In this document: positions 5,355-8,382 of the stretch, piece after piece
Position numbering within the stretch: position 1 is the stretch's first letter
Layout: every line of letters begins with the position of its first letter
Assembly (NCBI GenBank): GCA_002389175.1
Contig: DGNZ01000040.1
Location: 1 to 8,382, forward strand
Source: Rhodospirillaceae bacterium UBA4479
Lineage (GTDB): Bacteria > Pseudomonadota > Alphaproteobacteria > Rhodospirillales > Casp-alpha2
Reading direction: 5' to 3'
DNA length: 8,382 bases
Program-made: the position numbers and the translations under genes
The notes under the pieces: generated by a model
The model's input: only the letters and a program-made list of their open reading frames with translations
Databases searched by the model: none
What the model was told of the DNA's origin: nothing

Positions 5355-5479
5355 ATTATTTAAAATAATCAAATAATCAACCAATACATGTAGATATTAT
5401 TTTTATACGTTTGTGGATCTTCCAGGTATTGCGACCAAGGTATGGCAATCCTTTCTGCATCCTGCGTAGCTTAAAAACG

Positions 5480-6478
5480 TTAGTCCTGCCCAAAGAGTTT
5501 CATGTGACGCACCAATGTTGGACGTCGATTGAGGTCAAGATCCACCAACGAGCGATGTAAGCGTCGGAGGATAGATTGGTTGTCGCGAAGAATATTGATG
5601 AATGCCAAACCCGTTTCATGATTAAAGCGGTCTGTCGTGACCAGCAATGCGGCAACAGATGGAGCGCTGATAATGGCCATTTGTCCCGTATATGTGTCTT
5701 TGGGAATTTTCCCCATGTTTAAATACCGTGAGGATTCAACAACGGCCCTCAGTTTTGGAAAATCGAAAGGCACAAGTTTTAATTCACAATCATGGATGCC
5801 TTGTTGTATCGCCCCATTGGGATGCCCAAGAATCATAAAGCCAATGTCAAAGCGATCATCGCATATCGCCTGGGCTTGGTCTGCAGGTGTCATCTCAACA
5901 ATGTTGTTTTCGTTGATGTAACTTGGACCCATGGTCGCGAAAAGACGTCGCAAGGTGAAACGCCCGTCCCTGATTGAATCGGTTATCGTCACCCGTTTTG
6001 ACAGCATGGATGTGATATCAAATCGGCTATTGGCCGCGCTGTCTTTGATGACGGCTGCCATGACTTGATCATGTAGGGGTAACAGGACACGCAGTTGATC
6101 ATTTGTTTTGAACTGCTTTTTGCCCATATACGCGGCCGCGACGACATCGGATTGAATGATCGCCATGTGGACTTTGTTGGACAGCATATCGGCCAGTTGT
6201 TGGCGTCCGCCGGGACTATAGATACTTCTACAAAGCGGACTGTTGGGGTCGCGTTGTCGATTGTAAACGTTGCACAGGATCTCTCCGACTTGTGCATGTG
6301 TGCTGCCGGGGCGGCCAGTCGCGAGGGTAAATACTGCCGAATTATTGATCTCGTCCTGTTCGGGTAAAGATTGCGCATATGCAAAACCTGGAACCCCATA
6401 GAACAAGAATAAAGCGGCAGAAAAAATCACACCTGATAGTCTTGGGTGCATAAAAATATTTTTATTGAATCTGTTCAT
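5480..6478 (-). CDS. TAXI family TRAP-type solute-binding protein
   Basis: A 332-aa periplasmic binding protein of the TAXI (TRAP-associated extracytoplasmic immunogenic) family. A signal peptide occupies residues 1-35: positive N-terminus, hydrophobic LSGVIFSAALFLFYGVPGF, and AYA before the likely cleavage. Family landmarks are FTLATGRPGSTHAQVGEILC (50-69, matching the ATG--GGTY-P-G ligand-loop block), SPGGRQQLADMLSNKVHMAI (88-107) and IQSDVVAAAYMG (108-119). Four cysteines remain in the mature chain (C69, C83, C206, C231), suggesting disulphides. ATG 6478 is chosen over 6577 because AGGAA (6490-6486) lies 7 nt ahead and the signal peptide then starts properly; the longer version prefixes 33 implausible residues. 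It overlaps the DUF6134 gene by 17 bp. No TRAP membrane subunit is seen here and no clear terminator follows, so it may be an orphan sensor or partner protein. Confidence 0.85.
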   Translation of the reverse strand: MNRFNKNIFMHPRLSGVIFSAALFLFYGVPGFAYAQSLPEQDEINNSAVFTLATGRPGSTHAQVGEILCNVYNRQRDPNSPLCRSIYSPGGRQQLADMLSNKVHMAIIQSDVVAAAYMGKKQFKTNDQLRVLLPLHDQVMAAVIKDSAANSRFDITSMLSKRVTITDSIRDGRFTLRRLFATMGPSYINENNIVEMTPADQAQAICDDRFDIGFMILGHPNGAIQQGIHDCELKLVPFDFPKLRAVVESSRYLNMGKIPKDTYTGQMAIISAPSVAALLVTTDRFNHETGLAFINILRDNQSILRRLHRSLVDLDLNRRPTLVRHMKLFGQD

Positions 6479-7169
6479 ACTCAATTTCCTGGCCACTTTT
6501 CTGCAGTATGCCGCCAGACCAGATCCCCGCACTGTCGTATAGCAACTCGCCGGTGATTTTTGCTGAAACAACATCATACGAATTCAATTGGCGTTGGTTT
6601 TCTTTACGGCGACGCCGTCGATTGGTGATCGGATCAATGACCACGCCAATGACCCCACCGGTGACGGCATCAATCACTTCTTCTTGATTACAGAAACTTT
6701 CAGTCCAAAGACCGTTTGTGGTCATCAACCGTCCAGGCGAGCGATATCGTCCATTCGGGCCCACTGTGACGAACTCATCACCATCTGTCTGGCCCGACAC
6801 TTGAAATTTTTCACCATCGTCATCGGTGTTGCTCGACAGTTTTAAAAGACGCCCTTGGTCCCATTCTTCGATGCACCGATGATCGTACGTGATGTCACCG
6901 AAAATACCCAAGCTCACTCGAATATTGATGTTTGTCTCATGCCGCCATACGTCGGTTGCATCGTCTTGTTTGAGATGGATCTTGTGGGTGCCGATAATTT
7001 CATCATCGAGGGAGAGGTTAAATTTAAAAGTACGTGGAACGCGATTTGATGCGGCCTGAATACCTAATGACCATGGCGATGGCGCGATCAAACCCGTTCC
7101 TGCGGCAAGGCCAGTCCAAAAGAATCTCTTCATAACCTCACGACGATTAGGGTGTCTTTTAATCGACAT
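6462..7169 (-). CDS. DUF6134 family protein with a twin-arginine-like leader
   Basis: A 235-aa protein of the DUF6134 family, function unknown. The N-terminus MSIKRHPNRREVMKRFFWTG followed by LAAGTGLIAP looks like a Tat signal (RRxVMK, hydrophobic core to about 30), so export in folded form is likely. The mature part is beta-rich with family landmarks: FKFNLSLDDEIIGTHKIHL (48-66, the 'LDG-.IGTH' opening), INIRVSLGIFGDITYDHRCI (81-100), EEWDQGRLLKLSSNTDDDGE (101-120) and a closing YDVVSAKITGELLYDSAGIW (198-217). An unusual basic run RRRRRK (184-189) interrupts the third quarter. I chose ATG 7169 because GGGGAG (7183-7178) lies 8 nt before it and the Tat motif then follows directly; the in-frame alternative at 7226 lies deep in the previous gene. 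It overlaps the DUF2254 gene by 11 bp and the TAXI gene by 17 bp, so all three are translationally coupled. Confidence 0.82.
   Translation of the reverse strand: MSIKRHPNRREVMKRFFWTGLAAGTGLIAPSPWSLGIQAASNRVPRTFKFNLSLDDEIIGTHKIHLKQDDATDVWRHETNINIRVSLGIFGDITYDHRCIEEWDQGRLLKLSSNTDDDGEKFQVSGQTDGDEFVTVGPNGRYRSPGRLMTTNGLWTESFCNQEEVIDAVTGGVIGVVIDPITNRRRRRKENQRQLNSYDVVSAKITGELLYDSAGIWSGGILQKSGQEIEYEQIQ
6486..6490 (-). promoter_or_regulatory. Shine-Dalgarno that fixes the TAXI gene start
   Basis: AGGAA on the minus strand, inside the end of the DUF6134 gene, stands 7 nt before ATG 6478. It decides for the shorter 332-aa product. Confidence 0.75.
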
Positions 7170-8382
7170 GAGCGCGGCTCCCCAATGTTTCTGTAGCCTT
7201 GTTGATTGCGCTTTTATGGCCGTCATCTTTTAAATTTTCGGCCATGAATGACAACATCTCTTGGGTATGGTGCATCACATTCTGATCGGAACGAATGTAG
7301 GGAACGGCTTTGACAAAAATGGCCGAGACGAATTCATCAAACTGCAAAGGTGTCGCGTGCACCCTGCCAATAGTGTGACTTGCGTCGTCTTCATCCGCAT
7401 CTGCATCCGCGAATGCAAGAATACCAACTTGAAGCCAATTTAAGCACGCAATGGCGGTAAATGGGTCGTTCACCCCAGGCGACAATGCGCGTGCGATGAT
7501 TTCAATCAATTGATCAGCGACGAACTCAATATTCTGGTTGATCGTCCTCAAATCTCCCGTGGCAAGGCAGGATCCCAGAGCTTTTTTCAACGCGGTATCG
7601 CATTCGCCTTCTGACCAAACGTGCATGACGGTGGAATGATTTGTCACAAATGCGCCTGGCCGCTTCACAAGATCGATCAGTAATTCGTTTTCGTCGGCAA
7701 TGCGTTGTAGTGCGCTGATGTCGATGGCTTGGATATATCCTTCAGAAACGTATTTTATTTCCATCGCGTCTTTTGGATCAGCTTTTTCGATCCAATTCTG
7801 GTCGATGGCCGAGATTTTTTTGGGTTCACTGTCCTGTTTTGGAAACCGTTTTGAAACCCCATCCTTCAGGGCATCACCTAATCGCGCGATGATACGCTCG
7901 ATATTAATTGTCTCTGGCACGTGATGAATGAAATAGATCAGGAAAAACATGCAAACGATGGCGAGGAACAGAGAGAATGAAATTGATAATTGCGGGACAA
8001 ATTCTGCAATTGAAGTGTCGGTATATTTCACGCTGTCGGAACTGCGGACTTCTCTCAAAATTAAAAGCGTATAGATAAAAGATCCAATAAAGACGCCAAG
8101 GCTGGTTTGATTGCCCCGGTCGCGCATGAAATTCCCAATCAGCCGCGGACCAAAAGATCCACTGGCAAAAGACACGGCAACCATCGTAATTGAAAATGAA
8201 ACTCCGGCGACGCCAATGATCGATCCGGCGATTGTCGACAACAACGCTTGTGCGCTCGCAGGTTGGGTTTTGCTTAATAACACAAAATCAGCATGAACAC
8301 TTCCCGCCAAAAGATGGTCCAGCGATAGGGTAAGCGGGGCCAAACACAGCGAAATGAGCAAGATCAGCGCCGGAATAAACCA
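7159..8382 (-). CDS. DUF2254 family integral membrane protein (5' end outside window)
   Basis: The frame is open to the window edge, where it reads WFIPALILLISLCLAPLTLS; the apparent start at 8361 is only an internal TTG and the true start lies outside, probably some 15-25 residues on. The 407 residues seen include four membrane segments: about 1-21, 47-75 (AGSIIGVAGVSFSITMVAVS), 95-110 (LGVFIGSFIYTLLILREV) and 133-156. The block FSITMVAVSFASGSFGPRLI, followed by RDRGNQTSLGVFIG, is the DUF2254 signature (FS-T-VAL--AS--FSPRLL--F-RD---Q--LG-F-G). The long cytoplasmic C-terminal part holds the second conserved site RALSPGVNDPFTAIACLNWL (about 298-317), then an acidic insert ADADADEDDA. Function is unknown; the fold suggests a channel- or transporter-like membrane protein, but that is inference. 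Its stop overlaps the next gene's start by 11 bp. Confidence 0.9.
   Translation of the reverse strand, partial: WFIPALILLISLCLAPLTLSLDHLLAGSVHADFVLLSKTQPASAQALLSTIAGSIIGVAGVSFSITMVAVSFASGSFGPRLIGNFMRDRGNQTSLGVFIGSFIYTLLILREVRSSDSVKYTDTSIAEFVPQLSISFSLFLAIVCMFFLIYFIHHVPETINIERIIARLGDALKDGVSKRFPKQDSEPKKISAIDQNWIEKADPKDAMEIKYVSEGYIQAIDISALQRIADENELLIDLVKRPGAFVTNHSTVMHVWSEGECDTALKKALGSCLATGDLRTINQNIEFVADQLIEIIARALSPGVNDPFTAIACLNWLQVGILAFADADADEDDASHTIGRVHATPLQFDEFVSAIFVKAVPYIRSDQNVMHHTQEMLSFMAENLKDDGHKSAINKATETLGSRAHVD
7178..7183 (-). promoter_or_regulatory. Shine-Dalgarno that fixes the DUF6134 gene start
   Basis: GGGGAG on the minus strand, inside the last codons of the DUF2254 gene, stands 8 nt before ATG 7169, which itself overlaps the upstream stop (ATGTCGATTAA). 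Confidence 0.75.

Noticed and set aside
5400..5479. Possible terminator after the TAXI gene
   Set aside because: Only a weak inverted pair (ATTGC/GCAAT at about 5427-5450) without a GC-rich stem or a following U-tract on the minus strand.
1..8382. CRISPR array, tRNA/rRNA, insertion sequence, phage or toxin-antitoxin genes
   Set aside because: No regularly spaced direct repeats, no tRNA-like cloverleaf, no transposase and no terminal inverted repeats with target duplications were seen on either strand.

Overview
The window looks like a chromosomal segment of an alphaproteobacterium of moderate GC, most likely Rhodospirillales-like. This is an inference. It rests on an NnrU-family protein, a DUF2161 nuclease-like protein, a DUF6134 protein, a small 'YRYTNL.DA..QAKR' protein, and a dispersed palindrome built around CCCAAACTTGATTTGGG, a combination I associate with that group. 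Every gene except one lies on the minus strand.

Layout from left to right. Positions 1-1207 hold the two permease genes of a peptide/nickel-type (Dpp/Opp) ABC importer: dppC-like (cut by the window edge) and dppB-like. Just upstream, where the substrate-binding protein gene is expected, only its last ~38 codons remain (about 1227-1340). They are joined out of frame to the first ~75 codons of a CPA2/KefB-type antiporter gene (start 1560). This is a fused double remnant left by a deletion, or an assembly chimera. At 1687-2370 lies the only plus-strand gene, a DUF2161 protein with a PD-(D/E)XK-like signature. Its stop codon falls inside a 22-bp perfect inverted repeat (2355-2441), which is followed by a strong bidirectional terminator (2476-2507).

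The middle contains a secreted FecR-domain protein (2591-3271) and a multi-pass NnrU-family protein (3433-4140). A terminator at 4254-4281 follows. Next comes a set of three small minus-strand genes of 46, 58 and 115 aa (5270 down to 4326). The two smallest are easy to miss. They sit behind an AT-rich promoter region carrying two ATTGGAA/TTCCAAT-type palindromes, one over the -35 box and one just past the predicted start of transcription. A 65-nt cluster of three short palindromes separates the 46-aa and 58-aa genes.

The right end (5480-8382) is a tightly coupled minus-strand operon: a DUF2254 membrane protein (5' end outside the window), a DUF6134 protein with a twin-arginine-like leader, and a TAXI-family periplasmic solute-binding protein with no TRAP permease beside it. 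The genes overlap by 11 and 17 bp and each downstream start has a good Shine-Dalgarno inside the gene before it. All three products are predicted to be in or beyond the inner membrane, so a joint envelope function is plausible but unknown. I see no tRNA, rRNA, CRISPR array or insertion sequence.
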